Below, piece after piece: positions 1 to 5,858 of a stretch of DNA of 9,989 nt (position 1 is its first letter; every line of letters begins with the position of its first letter). The notes below the pieces were generated by a model, which worked only from the letters and a program-made list of their open reading frames with translations, was not told where the DNA came from and made no database searches. Made by a program: the position numbers and the translations under genes. This DNA comes from JAQYVL01 sp964578935. GTDB lineage: Bacteria; Desulfobacterota; Desulfobacteria; Desulfobacterales; SURF-7. The stretch lies in the NCBI GenBank assembly GCA_964578935.1, contig CAZOEW010000143.1, positions 1-9,989 of the forward strand. Reading direction: 5' to 3'.

Positions 1-110
1 GGGGATATCAATTCGGCGATTACTGGCGGCTGGGGCTGCCGCTCTCTTTAGTGGTCATCGTGGTCGCCGTTCCGCTGATCCTTTTTTTCTGGCCGATGGT
101 TCCGGCATGA
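1..110 (+). CDS. SLC13/DASS-family transporter, C-terminal end (partial)
   Basis: Only the last 35 codons are present (reading frame from base 3, stop TGA at 108-110). The tail starts GYQFGDYWRLGLPLSL, runs into a hydrophobic helix of about 18 residues, and ends in FFWPMVPA. A Gly-Tyr-x-Phe-x-Asp-Tyr-x-Arg-x-Gly-x-Pro stretch followed by a last transmembrane helix and a Trp-Pro end is the usual C-terminus of divalent anion:sodium symporters of the SLC13 (CitT/DASS) type, which import dicarboxylates, sulfate or similar anions across the inner membrane. The substrate cannot be read from this fragment. The 5' part lies outside the window. The family call rests on a short but characteristic tail. 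Confidence 0.7.
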   Translation, partial: GYQFGDYWRLGLPLSLVVIVVAVPLILFFWPMVPA

Positions 111-127
111 CCTCTGCACAAAGAACA

Positions 128-165
128 CCCCGGGCTCTATGGGAGCATGGTTCCGTGACCCGGGG
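128..165 (+). terminator. Possible hairpin terminator after the transporter gene
   Basis: CCCCGGG (128-134) and CCCGGGG (159-165) form a perfect 7-bp GC-only stem starting 18 bp after the transporter stop. The loop contains a smaller alternative stem, GCTC (134-137) with GAGC (143-146). Only a short GTTTG follows rather than a real U-run, so intrinsic termination is uncertain. The rest of 111-304 shows no gene that I can support. Confidence 0.3.
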
Positions 166-304
166 GTTTGATGCTGCCAGGCACCTCGTCGAGATTTCTA
201 TCGTTGTTGTCAAAAACAAATTTCCGAAGATTTCCACAAGCAGATGTTTCCAATGTCGAGAATATTGAATTCCGGTATCCTTTTCTGTTGACCGCCCTCT
301 TGTT

Positions 305-1084
305 CTATTTTCCGGAAAATACCGGCTTTCGTTTCTGGAGCATGGCGTTCAACGCTTCCTCAGCATCCTCGCTTTTGATGCACAGGCTCTGGTTATAGGC
401 TTCAAAATCAAGGCTTGCGTCAAGATCATTGCCGTGGCTGTTGTTGATCGCCTTTTTGGCCATAGCCAGCGCAATGGGTGATCGTTTTACCAGTTTTCCG
501 GCAAAATGCATCACCTCTTTCATCAGATCGTTGTCCGGAACAACCCTGTTGACGATTCCGAGCTCATGACCCTTTTCCGCGTCAAACTTCTCCCCTGTCA
601 GAATCAGTTCCTTGGCAATGGAAGGACCCACCAGCTTGGTCAGTCGAAACGTCCCGCCAAGATCGGGAACCATGGCAACATTCGTATATGCCATTGAAAA
701 AACTGCACTTTTTGCGGCATAAATAAAATCACATGCCAGTGCGATATCACATCCGTTTCCAAGCGCATATCCGTTTACCGCTGCAATCACCGGAATGCTG
801 AGACTTTCAAAGCGGAATGTGGACTGAACCATTTTCATCATGGACATAAACTCCGTCTGACTGAGCTGCCTCAGATCACCGGCATACGCAAGATCTATCC
901 CCGAGCAGAAAGAGTTATCCACCCCCGTGATAATGAGCGCCCTCGTTCGGGTGTCACGCTTCAGCTCATCCATCGCGGCCTTGAACGCGTCATATGTCTT
1001 GCCGTCCAGCGCATTTTTCGATTCCGGCCTGTTGATTGTCAATACAGCGATATGATCTTCTCGGGTTAAAAGAATAGGTTCCAT
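305..1084 (-). CDS. Crotonase-fold acyl-CoA enzyme (enoyl-CoA hydratase/isomerase family)
   Basis: A 259-aa protein of standard crotonase length, acting on an acyl-CoA in the cytoplasm. Visible features are the N-terminal VLTINRPESKNAL strand/turn, the oxyanion-hole segments FCSGIDL (about 60-65) and AAVNGYALGNGCD (about 101-113), and LGGTFRLTKLVG (about 142-153) followed by the usual ELGIVNRVVP. I chose the ATG at 1084, preceded by AGGA with 10 nt spacing. The longer reading from 1165 adds 27 residues that do not resemble the family and has a poorer ribosome site. By alignment from memory with rat enoyl-CoA hydratase, its catalytic Glu144 and Glu164 are here Asp113 and Tyr133, so ordinary hydration is doubtful. 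Asp113 and Asp141 fall where dienoyl-CoA isomerase has Asp176 and Asp204. The gene is divergent from ridA. The family is certain; the reaction is open. Confidence 0.9.
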   Translation of the reverse strand: MEPILLTREDHIAVLTINRPESKNALDGKTYDAFKAAMDELKRDTRTRALIITGVDNSFCSGIDLAYAGDLRQLSQTEFMSMMKMVQSTFRFESLSIPVIAAVNGYALGNGCDIALACDFIYAAKSAVFSMAYTNVAMVPDLGGTFRLTKLVGPSIAKELILTGEKFDAEKGHELGIVNRVVPDNDLMKEVMHFAGKLVKRSPIALAMAKKAINNSHGNDLDASLDFEAYNQSLCIKSEDAEEALNAMLQKRKPVFSGK

Positions 1085-1184
1085 AGCAAGTTCATCCTGT
1101 GTTATAAAGTTATCCCATATACCCTGTTCTTCATAATCAACTTCCTGACTGCAAGACAACATCATTCTTCAAAAAAATAATGAT

Positions 1185-1213
1185 TTGAAAAAACCATGGA
1201 AATTCAATATAGA
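1185..1213 (+). promoter_or_regulatory. Candidate sigma70 promoter for ridA
   Basis: TTGAAA (1185-1190), a 17-bp spacer, then TATAGA (1208-1213) match the -35/-10 consensus at 9 of 12 positions. Transcription would begin near 1220, giving a leader of about 57 nt before the ATG at 1277. It would also lie inside the longer in-frame ORF from 1196, which supports the shorter ridA start. Confidence 0.45.
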
Positions 1214-1267
1214 AGTGGTTATCAGACCTGTGTTGAACCCGATGATCGAAAAACAACCGCAACGCCC

Positions 1268-1272
1268 GGAGG
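1268..1272 (+). promoter_or_regulatory. Ribosome binding site of ridA (decides the start)
   Basis: GGAGG sits 4 nt before the ATG at 1277. The upstream in-frame ATG at 1196 has no comparable site, and the 27 residues between them are unlike RidA proteins. Confidence 0.8.
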
Positions 1273-1276
1273 CTCC

Positions 1277-1654
1277 ATGAAAAAAACGATCCAGACAGAC
1301 AAGGCACCGAAAGCAATAGGCCCGTACAGCCAGGCGGTATCCTTCGGAAACCTGATTTTCACTTCAGGCCAGATCGCGATTCATCCGGCTACCGGCAAAA
1401 TAATCCACGACGGGATTGAAGAACAGACCCGGCAGGTGATGGCCAATCTGAAAGCCATACTCGAGGAAGCGGGCTCCGATCTCACTAAAGTGTTGAAGAC
1501 CACGGTGTTTCTGAACGATATCCATGAATTTTCACGGTTTAATGAAGTATATGCGACCTTTTTCCCTGGCAGTCCGCCTGCCCGCAGCACTTTCCAGGTA
1601 TCTGCGCTTCCCATGGGCGCGAAAGTTGAAGTGGAAATGATCGCGTATTTATAA
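1277..1654 (+). CDS. ridA: RidA family reactive intermediate/imine deaminase
   Basis: A 125-aa protein, the normal length for RidA (YjgF/YER057c/UK114). Family members form trimers with active sites at the subunit interfaces and hydrolyse reactive enamines/imines such as 2-aminoacrylate, released by PLP enzymes, to 2-keto acids plus ammonia. Seen directly: the N-terminal APKAIGPYSQAV with Tyr17, FTSGQIAIHP, the NLKAILEEAG helix, and the C-terminal signature PPARSTFQVSALPMGAKVEVEM. In it, Arg103 is the carboxylate-binding Arg (Arg105 in E. coli) and Glu120 is the conserved active-site Glu. The protein starts at ATG 1277 behind GGAGG. It is divergent from the crotonase gene and converges on glpR, and appears to be transcribed alone. 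All key residues are intact, so it should be active. Confidence 0.93.
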   Translation: MKKTIQTDKAPKAIGPYSQAVSFGNLIFTSGQIAIHPATGKIIHDGIEEQTRQVMANLKAILEEAGSDLTKVLKTTVFLNDIHEFSRFNEVYATFFPGSPPARSTFQVSALPMGAKVEVEMIAYL

Positions 1655-1708
1655 AATATTATTTTATATCAAGATTTTATACAATTTTTTAAATGTGATG
1701 CTTGATAT
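1650..1708. terminator. AT-rich inverted repeats between convergent ridA and glpR
   Basis: Two structures lie between the convergent stop codons. TATAAAAT (1650-1657) and ATTTTATA (1661-1668) form a perfect 8-bp stem with a 3-nt loop overlapping the ridA stop. ATATCAAG (1666-1673) and CTTGATAT (1701-1708) are a perfect 8-bp inverted repeat with a 27-nt AT-rich loop containing a T-run. They may serve as a bidirectional end for both genes, but neither is a classical GC-stem terminator. Confidence 0.35.
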
Positions 1709-1713
1709 CTGTT

Positions 1714-2568
1714 TCAGTCTGTTGCCACATAAAGCTTCAGGCCTGCCTCGGCAATCACATCGACAATAGCGCCGGATGGCGGACGATCGGTAAACAAAGC
1801 AGTGATTTCAGATAAATATCCCAGGCGAACCATGGCATTGCGCCCGAACTTGGTGTGATCCGCAGCCAGAAAAACGTTTCGGGAATTTTCAATCATGGCC
1901 CGCGCCGCCTTGACTTCCCGATAATCAAAATCGAGCAGCGTGCCGTCGATATCAATTCCGCTGATACCGATTATCCCGTAATCCACTTTGAACTGCCTGA
2001 TGAATTCGATTGCAGCCTCTCCGATAATTCCGCAATCCCTGCTGCGCACAAGCCCGCCGGTTATGATGATTTCAAAATTTTCATTCCCGCTCAAAATGGA
2101 AGCGACATTCAGGTTGTTCGTAATGATACGGAGTCCGTTGTGATTGCAAAGCGCTTTGGCGATCTCTTCGGTGGTGGTTCCAATATTGATAAAAAGGGAC
2201 GAATGATCCGGAATGTTACCCACAAGCATCTGTGCAATTTTTCGTTTCTCCTGAAGACACATTATTTTACGGCGTGAGTAGGAAACATTTTCCGTACTGG
2301 AAGAGATGCCCGCGCCACCATGATACCGGTGAAGCAGACCGTCTTGACTCAGGGTGTGAATATCCCTTCGGATGGTCTGAGGCGTGACCTTGAATCGAGC
2401 GGCAAGCGCTTCAATCGTAACAAAGCCCTGCTCCCTGACCATATGGAGAACCTGCTCCTGACGCCTGACGATCCCCTTGAATTTCCCATTATTCTGATGG
2501 GTTGAATCGATTCCTCTGGAATCTGATTCCAGAAGGCCCTTCTGAATTTTTTCGGTACTTTTTTTCAT
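1714..2568 (-). CDS. glpR: GlpR, DeoR-family repressor of glycerol-3-phosphate genes
   Basis: A 284-aa DeoR-family regulator that follows E. coli GlpR closely from memory. The winged helix-turn-helix covers about residues 38-85 (FVTIEALAARFKVTPQTIRR, then the family turn LHRYHGGA). The sensor domain has the phosphate-binding stretch FINIGTTTEEIA (126-137), ITNNLNVA (149-156), GGLVRSRDCGIIGEA (171-185), GISGIDIDGTLLDFDYREV (201-219), IENSR, and ADHTKFGRNAMV (236-247), all landmark GlpR segments. GlpR binds operators in glp promoters and is released by sn-glycerol-3-phosphate. The ATG at 2568 has a strong GGAGGT site. The resulting N-terminus is about 30 residues longer than E. coli GlpR, polar and likely disordered. 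It is divergent from glpA, and a matching operator lies between them, so it probably controls both glpAB and itself. Confidence 0.92.
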   Translation of the reverse strand: MKKSTEKIQKGLLESDSRGIDSTHQNNGKFKGIVRRQEQVLHMVREQGFVTIEALAARFKVTPQTIRRDIHTLSQDGLLHRYHGGAGISSSTENVSYSRRKIMCLQEKRKIAQMLVGNIPDHSSLFINIGTTTEEIAKALCNHNGLRIITNNLNVASILSGNENFEIIITGGLVRSRDCGIIGEAAIEFIRQFKVDYGIIGISGIDIDGTLLDFDYREVKAARAMIENSRNVFLAADHTKFGRNAMVRLGYLSEITALFTDRPPSGAIVDVIAEAGLKLYVATD

Positions 2569-2571
2569 TTC

Positions 2572-2577
2572 ACCTCC
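2572..2577 (-). promoter_or_regulatory. Ribosome binding site of glpR
   Basis: On the minus strand GGAGGT lies 3 nt before the ATG at 2568. It supports the long N-terminus, because no other ATG occurs before the conserved DNA-binding domain except the Met within the recognition region at residue 43. Confidence 0.7.
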
Positions 2578-2619
2578 GGTTTGATGAAACGATTGACAAT
2601 TGCGGCACTGCCGGTTCAG

Positions 2620-2639
2620 TATTTTCGTTTTCGAACTTT
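2620..2639. promoter_or_regulatory. Predicted GlpR operator (20-bp palindrome)
   Basis: TATTTTCGTTTTCGAACTTT fits the E. coli GlpR consensus WATKYTCGWW plus its reverse complement WWCGARMATW at 19 of 20 positions: 10/10 in the left half and 9/10 in the right. It lies about 50 bp upstream of the glpR start and about 210 bp upstream of glpA, so it could mediate autoregulation and upstream control of glpA. The match is seen in the sequence; binding is inferred. Confidence 0.72.
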
Positions 2640-2677
2640 TAAAAAGGTTTATTTGTTGTTTTTTGAAAATTTTATTC

Positions 2678-2703
2678 GTGACAAAACAATTTTTTTATGT
2701 CAC
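2678..2703. repeat. Inverted repeat GTGACA-N14-TGTCAC in the glpR-glpA control region
   Basis: Two perfect 6-bp arms (2678-2683 and 2698-2703) have centres 20 bp apart, two helical turns, with an A/T-rich spacer. The right arm touches the expected -35 position of the candidate glpA promoter. This arrangement suits a dimeric activator or second repressor, but I cannot name the factor. Confidence 0.4.
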
Positions 2704-2723
2704 AATCCGGCAATAAAACTTAA

Positions 2724-2729
2724 TATAAT
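2724..2729 (+). promoter_or_regulatory. Candidate -10 box of the glpAB promoter
   Basis: A perfect TATAAT on the glpA strand gives an expected start near 2736 and a leader of about 115 nt. No good -35 is found at 16-18 bp spacing (around 2700-2706), as would fit a promoter that needs an activator. The surroundings are very AT-rich, so a chance TATAAT is possible. Confidence 0.35.
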
Positions 2730-2793
2730 TGTGCCCGGTTTAATTTGATATCATCTCAATTATTTTTTCTCAAGTTAAAAGGTTTTTTTCTTA

Positions 2794-2813
2794 AATGAAA
2801 AAAAACGAAAACA
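2794..2813. promoter_or_regulatory. Weaker second GlpR-like operator near the glpA start
   Basis: AATGAAAAAAAACGAAAACA matches the GlpR operator consensus at 15 of 20 positions. The right half AACGAAAACA is 9/10, but the left half is only 6/10 and lacks the TCG core. It lies downstream of the candidate glpA start site, where a bound repressor would block transcription, possibly with the site at 2620-2639. The A-rich composition inflates the match. Confidence 0.3.
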
Positions 2814-2848
2814 TCTGCAAACAATTTTCAGGATACATGTTGTAATCG

Positions 2849-4414
2849 GTGATGAAAAAGTCCTTACTGAAAACCCAGGTACTCATAATCGGTGGCGGAA
2901 TTACCGGTACAGGGATCGCACGGGATCTTTCCCTCCGGGGGATTTCATGCGTATTGGCTGAGAAAAAAGATCTCAATGCCGGCGCATCAGGCGGCAACCA
3001 TGGACTTCTTCACAGCGGGGCTCGATATGTGGCATCCGATCCGGAAGCTGCAAAAGAGTGCGCCAAAGAAAGTGAACTGCTGAAGCAGCTGGCTCCCCAT
3101 TGTATCGAAGATACGGGTGGTCTATATGTTGCCGTAAAGGGAGATGATGAATCTTATATAGCTGATTTTCCTGCTATGTGCGCCAGATGTGGAATCGATG
3201 CAAAACCCATTGACCTGGCTGATGCCAGGGACATGGAACCACTGCTTTCCAGACACATTATTGCCGCGTACAGCGTCAAAGACGGTTCTGTCGATCCGTT
3301 CAAGCTATCCCTTGAAAACATCTCAGATGCGAGGCAGCGCGGCGCTGTATGGCTTCCGTACACAGCAGTTACATCGTTGATAACGAAACACGGTCGCATT
3401 CAAAAAGCCATTCTCAAAAACATGAAATCCCAAAAAGAAACGATTGTTGAAACCGAGCAGGTTGTCAATGCTTCCGGGGCATGGGCAAATGAGATCGCTT
3501 CTCTGGCCGGAATAAAAATCAACATGGTTTTCTCCAAGGGAAGCCTGATTGTCACTCAAAACAGAATAACCGACCGTGTCATAAACCGTCTTCGCAAACC
3601 GGCAAATGGAGACATTCTTGTTCCAGGAGGGACGGTTTCCATTCTTGGAACCACGTCAATCAGAACAGAGTCTCCGGATAGGATTCATCCCGGTATCCAG
3701 GAAGTCGACACAATCATCCGGGAAGGAGCGGCAATGATCCCTGCCCTGGATTCCATCCGGTATATAAGAGCTTACTGTGGTGTAAGGCCGCTGGTCAGTT
3801 CCCGAAAAGAAAAGGATGATCGGAATGTAACCAGAGGTTTTGCGCTTTTAGATCATTCCGGAGAGGGGCTCGAAAACTTCATTACCATCACAGGCGGAAA
3901 ACTGACAACGTATCGATTAATGGCTGAAAAAACAGCGGATCTTGTCTGCAAACAACTTGGGAAAAACATCCCTTGCACCACCCGGACAACACCGCTTCCG
4001 GAAACCATGGACGCCAGATGGACAGAACCGGGATCCGCGCCGAAAATGTGGATCGGGAACAAGAATCCGGAAGATCTTCTCATCTGTGAGTGTGAAATGG
4101 TTCCAAAAAGTACGGTTGAAGCAATCCTGTCTTCCATGCACACCTGTCCAGGTTCAAACAGCCTTACCGCTATTGGTCTCCGGAGCCGAATCGGAAAAGG
4201 GCAATGCCAGGGGACCTTCTGCAGCCTGAGGCTTACATCTTTTCTGTATGACAGGGAACAATTTACGGACAACAGCGGACTTTCGGAAATAAAGGCATTT
4301 CTTCGTGAAAGGTGGCGCGGCCAGCGCCCTCTTCTCTGGGGTACCGCCCTTGTTCAGTCTGAACTCCAGGAAGCCCTCCACTGCGGGCTTCTGGGACTGG
4401 AACTGGATGCATGA
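2849..4414 (+). CDS. glpA: Anaerobic glycerol-3-phosphate dehydrogenase subunit A
   Basis: A 521-aa flavoprotein close to E. coli GlpA along its whole length. GlpA is the FAD catalytic subunit that oxidises sn-glycerol-3-phosphate to dihydroxyacetone phosphate at the inner face of the membrane. Seen: the FAD-binding loop GGGITGTGIARD (15-26), GNHGLLHSGARY (49-60), DGSVDPFKL (145-153), the FAD-dependent fold through AYCGVRPLV (308-316), and TITGGKLTTYRLMAE (346-360). The C-terminal BFD-like [2Fe-2S] domain (about 410-465) carries Cys413, Cys415, Cys453 and Cys458 in CEC...GQCQGTFC. An in-frame stop at 2843-2845 limits the start to GTG 2849 or the adjacent ATG 2852. Neither has a clear Shine-Dalgarno sequence; the nearest AGGA is about 15 nt upstream. 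The stop overlaps the glpB start (ATGA). It is divergent from glpR and likely GlpR-controlled. Confidence 0.95.
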   Translation: MMKKSLLKTQVLIIGGGITGTGIARDLSLRGISCVLAEKKDLNAGASGGNHGLLHSGARYVASDPEAAKECAKESELLKQLAPHCIEDTGGLYVAVKGDDESYIADFPAMCARCGIDAKPIDLADARDMEPLLSRHIIAAYSVKDGSVDPFKLSLENISDARQRGAVWLPYTAVTSLITKHGRIQKAILKNMKSQKETIVETEQVVNASGAWANEIASLAGIKINMVFSKGSLIVTQNRITDRVINRLRKPANGDILVPGGTVSILGTTSIRTESPDRIHPGIQEVDTIIREGAAMIPALDSIRYIRAYCGVRPLVSSRKEKDDRNVTRGFALLDHSGEGLENFITITGGKLTTYRLMAEKTADLVCKQLGKNIPCTTRTTPLPETMDARWTEPGSAPKMWIGNKNPEDLLICECEMVPKSTVEAILSSMHTCPGSNSLTAIGLRSRIGKGQCQGTFCSLRLTSFLYDREQFTDNSGLSEIKAFLRERWRGQRPLLWGTALVQSELQEALHCGLLGLELDA

Positions 4415-5763
4415 ATCAGAATGCTCAAACCGGGAAACTCCAACAATCTGGTAAGGACTTTCAGCGCCCCGTGAATGCACCGGATATCGAATGTGAACTG
4501 ATGATCATTGGATTGGGAATTTCCGGGATGGCGTCTGCAGTGTTTGCCGCCAATCGCGGAATTTCCGTGGTACAAACCGGAATGACCGGAGAAATTATTT
4601 TCGCGAGCGGTCTCATCGATCTCATGGGAGTGCATCCGATACAAAATAAAAAAACATGGGATGACCCCTGGGCCGCGATACGCGCGGTTTCAAAAAATAT
4701 CCCCCATCATCCCTATGCCCGAATGCAGCAGCAAACCATTCAAAAAGCCCTGGATGAATTCACCTCTTTTTTTGGTGATGCCGGATTTCATTACCACGGG
4801 CATGAGAACCGGAACGCTAGGCTGATAACATCCGCCGGGACCATTAAACAGACCTATCTGGTTCCCCGGACAATGTGGCATGGTGTCGCGGCGCTTCAAG
4901 AAAAGGCTCCCTGTCTCATTGTGGATTTTCATGGATTGAAAGATTTCAGCGCCTGCCAGATCGTTTCCGTTCTGAAAAAAGAATGGCCCGGCCTCCAGCA
5001 TTTACGCATTTCCATTCCCGGAGCCGGAGAAAAAAGAAATGAGGTTTATTCAGAACACATCGCTCGATCTCTTGAACTCCCGTCAAACCGGGAGAAGCTC
5101 TCCGAGAATATCAGACCCTTTTTAAAAAATATCAAGGCAATCGGAATGCCTCCGGTCCTCGGCATGACGAGAACCGATCAAGCACGAAGTCACCTGGAAG
5201 AACTGCTTGGAGTACCGGTGTTTGAAATTCCCGCAATGCCCCCTTCCGTCACCGGACTTCGCCTTCGAGAAGCGTTTGAAGAACATTTTCATGGGAATGG
5301 GATTCAAACGCTGTACCAGAAAAAAGTGCTGGGGTCCCGCTCTCTCGCGGACGGCAGCTTTGTCTTTGATGTCGGTACCCGGGAAAAGGAAGTCACCGTA
5401 AAAGCCGGAGGGGCGATACTCGCAAGCGGGCGTTTTATCGGCAAAGGACTCGCAGCCGATCGAAAGCATATTCAGGAAACCATATTTGATCTGCCTGTTT
5501 GTCAGCCAGAGAATAGAACCGGATGGCACGACAAAGAGTTTTTCAGTAAAAATGGCCATGAAATCAACAAGGCCGGCATTGAAATCGACAACGATTTCCG
5601 CCCGGTTGGAACGTCAGGCAAGCCGGTTTTCCAAAATCTTTTTGCAGCCGGTTCCATTCTCGCGCATAATGATTGGAAAAGGATGAAATGCGGTTCAGGC
5701 GTTGCCATTGCCACCGCCTATGGCGCTGTGGTTTCTTTCCATAAACATCTCCGTAAAAAGTAA
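4411..5763 (+). CDS. glpB: Anaerobic glycerol-3-phosphate dehydrogenase subunit B
   Basis: A 450-aa flavoprotein subunit that pairs with GlpA in the anaerobic dehydrogenase. Segments matching GlpB are MIIGLGISGMA with the GxGxxG loop (34-39), ASGLIDLMG (65-73), HPYAR, IPAMPPSVTGLRLREAFE, AILASGRFIGKGLAADR, and the C-terminal flavin segment NLFAAGSILAHNDW followed by CGSGVAIATAYGAVVS. Its ATG lies within the glpA stop (ATGA overlap), so translation is probably coupled. The first 28 or so residues before the Rossmann strand are an extra polar extension compared with E. coli GlpB. In the enterobacterial operon the next gene is glpC, the Fe-S membrane anchor; none follows here, and the downstream gene has its own promoter and unrelated sequence. 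Confidence 0.92.
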   Translation: MNQNAQTGKLQQSGKDFQRPVNAPDIECELMIIGLGISGMASAVFAANRGISVVQTGMTGEIIFASGLIDLMGVHPIQNKKTWDDPWAAIRAVSKNIPHHPYARMQQQTIQKALDEFTSFFGDAGFHYHGHENRNARLITSAGTIKQTYLVPRTMWHGVAALQEKAPCLIVDFHGLKDFSACQIVSVLKKEWPGLQHLRISIPGAGEKRNEVYSEHIARSLELPSNREKLSENIRPFLKNIKAIGMPPVLGMTRTDQARSHLEELLGVPVFEIPAMPPSVTGLRLREAFEEHFHGNGIQTLYQKKVLGSRSLADGSFVFDVGTREKEVTVKAGGAILASGRFIGKGLAADRKHIQETIFDLPVCQPENRTGWHDKEFFSKNGHEINKAGIEIDNDFRPVGTSGKPVFQNLFAAGSILAHNDWKRMKCGSGVAIATAYGAVVSFHKHLRKK

Positions 5764-5765
5764 GA

Positions 5766-5780
5766 TGTCAATATTTGACA
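5766..5780. promoter_or_regulatory. Palindrome overlapping a -35 box: possible operator
   Basis: TGTCAA-TAT-TTGACA is a perfect inverted repeat with a 3-bp centre, and its right arm is itself the -35 hexamer of the downstream promoter. A protein binding here would occlude RNA polymerase. The likely binder is not recognisable. It starts 3 bp after the glpB stop. Confidence 0.45.
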
Positions 5781-5804
5781 ACACATGGAATTCTGTTTTA
5801 CAAT
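5775..5804 (+). promoter_or_regulatory. Sigma70-like promoter for the 521-aa membrane protein gene
   Basis: TTGACA (5775-5780), an 18-bp spacer and TACAAT (5799-5804) match the consensus at 11 of 12 positions. Transcription would start near 5811, about 48 nt before the ATG at 5859. It suggests the gene can be expressed independently of glpAB. Confidence 0.6.
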
Positions 5805-5858
5805 TCCCCATCCTGAAATGGACTGCAATGAAATCTCTCGACAGTTGTATGGTGAATC

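Noticed and set aside
1085..1165. Extended crotonase start at 1165 (tandem ATG codons)
   Set aside because: The 27 added residues are not family-like and the ribosome site is weak; ATG 1084 gives the usual length with an AGGA site.
1196..1276. N-terminal extension of ridA by 27 residues from the ATG at 1196
   Set aside because: The extra residues do not resemble RidA proteins, a GGAGG site sits before the inner ATG at 1277, and a candidate promoter overlaps the extension.
1855..2277. 140-aa plus-strand ORF opposite glpR
   Set aside because: It is a shadow frame antisense to a well-conserved glpR; the protein resembles nothing recognisable.
2671..2690. Third GlpR-like site around TTTATTCGTG
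   Set aside because: It matches only about 13 of 20 consensus positions in very AT-rich DNA, and the right half lacks the CGA core.
3853..4272. 139-aa and neighbouring minus-strand ORFs opposite glpA
   Set aside because: They are antisense to strongly conserved GlpA coding sequence, with no ribosome site or family features.
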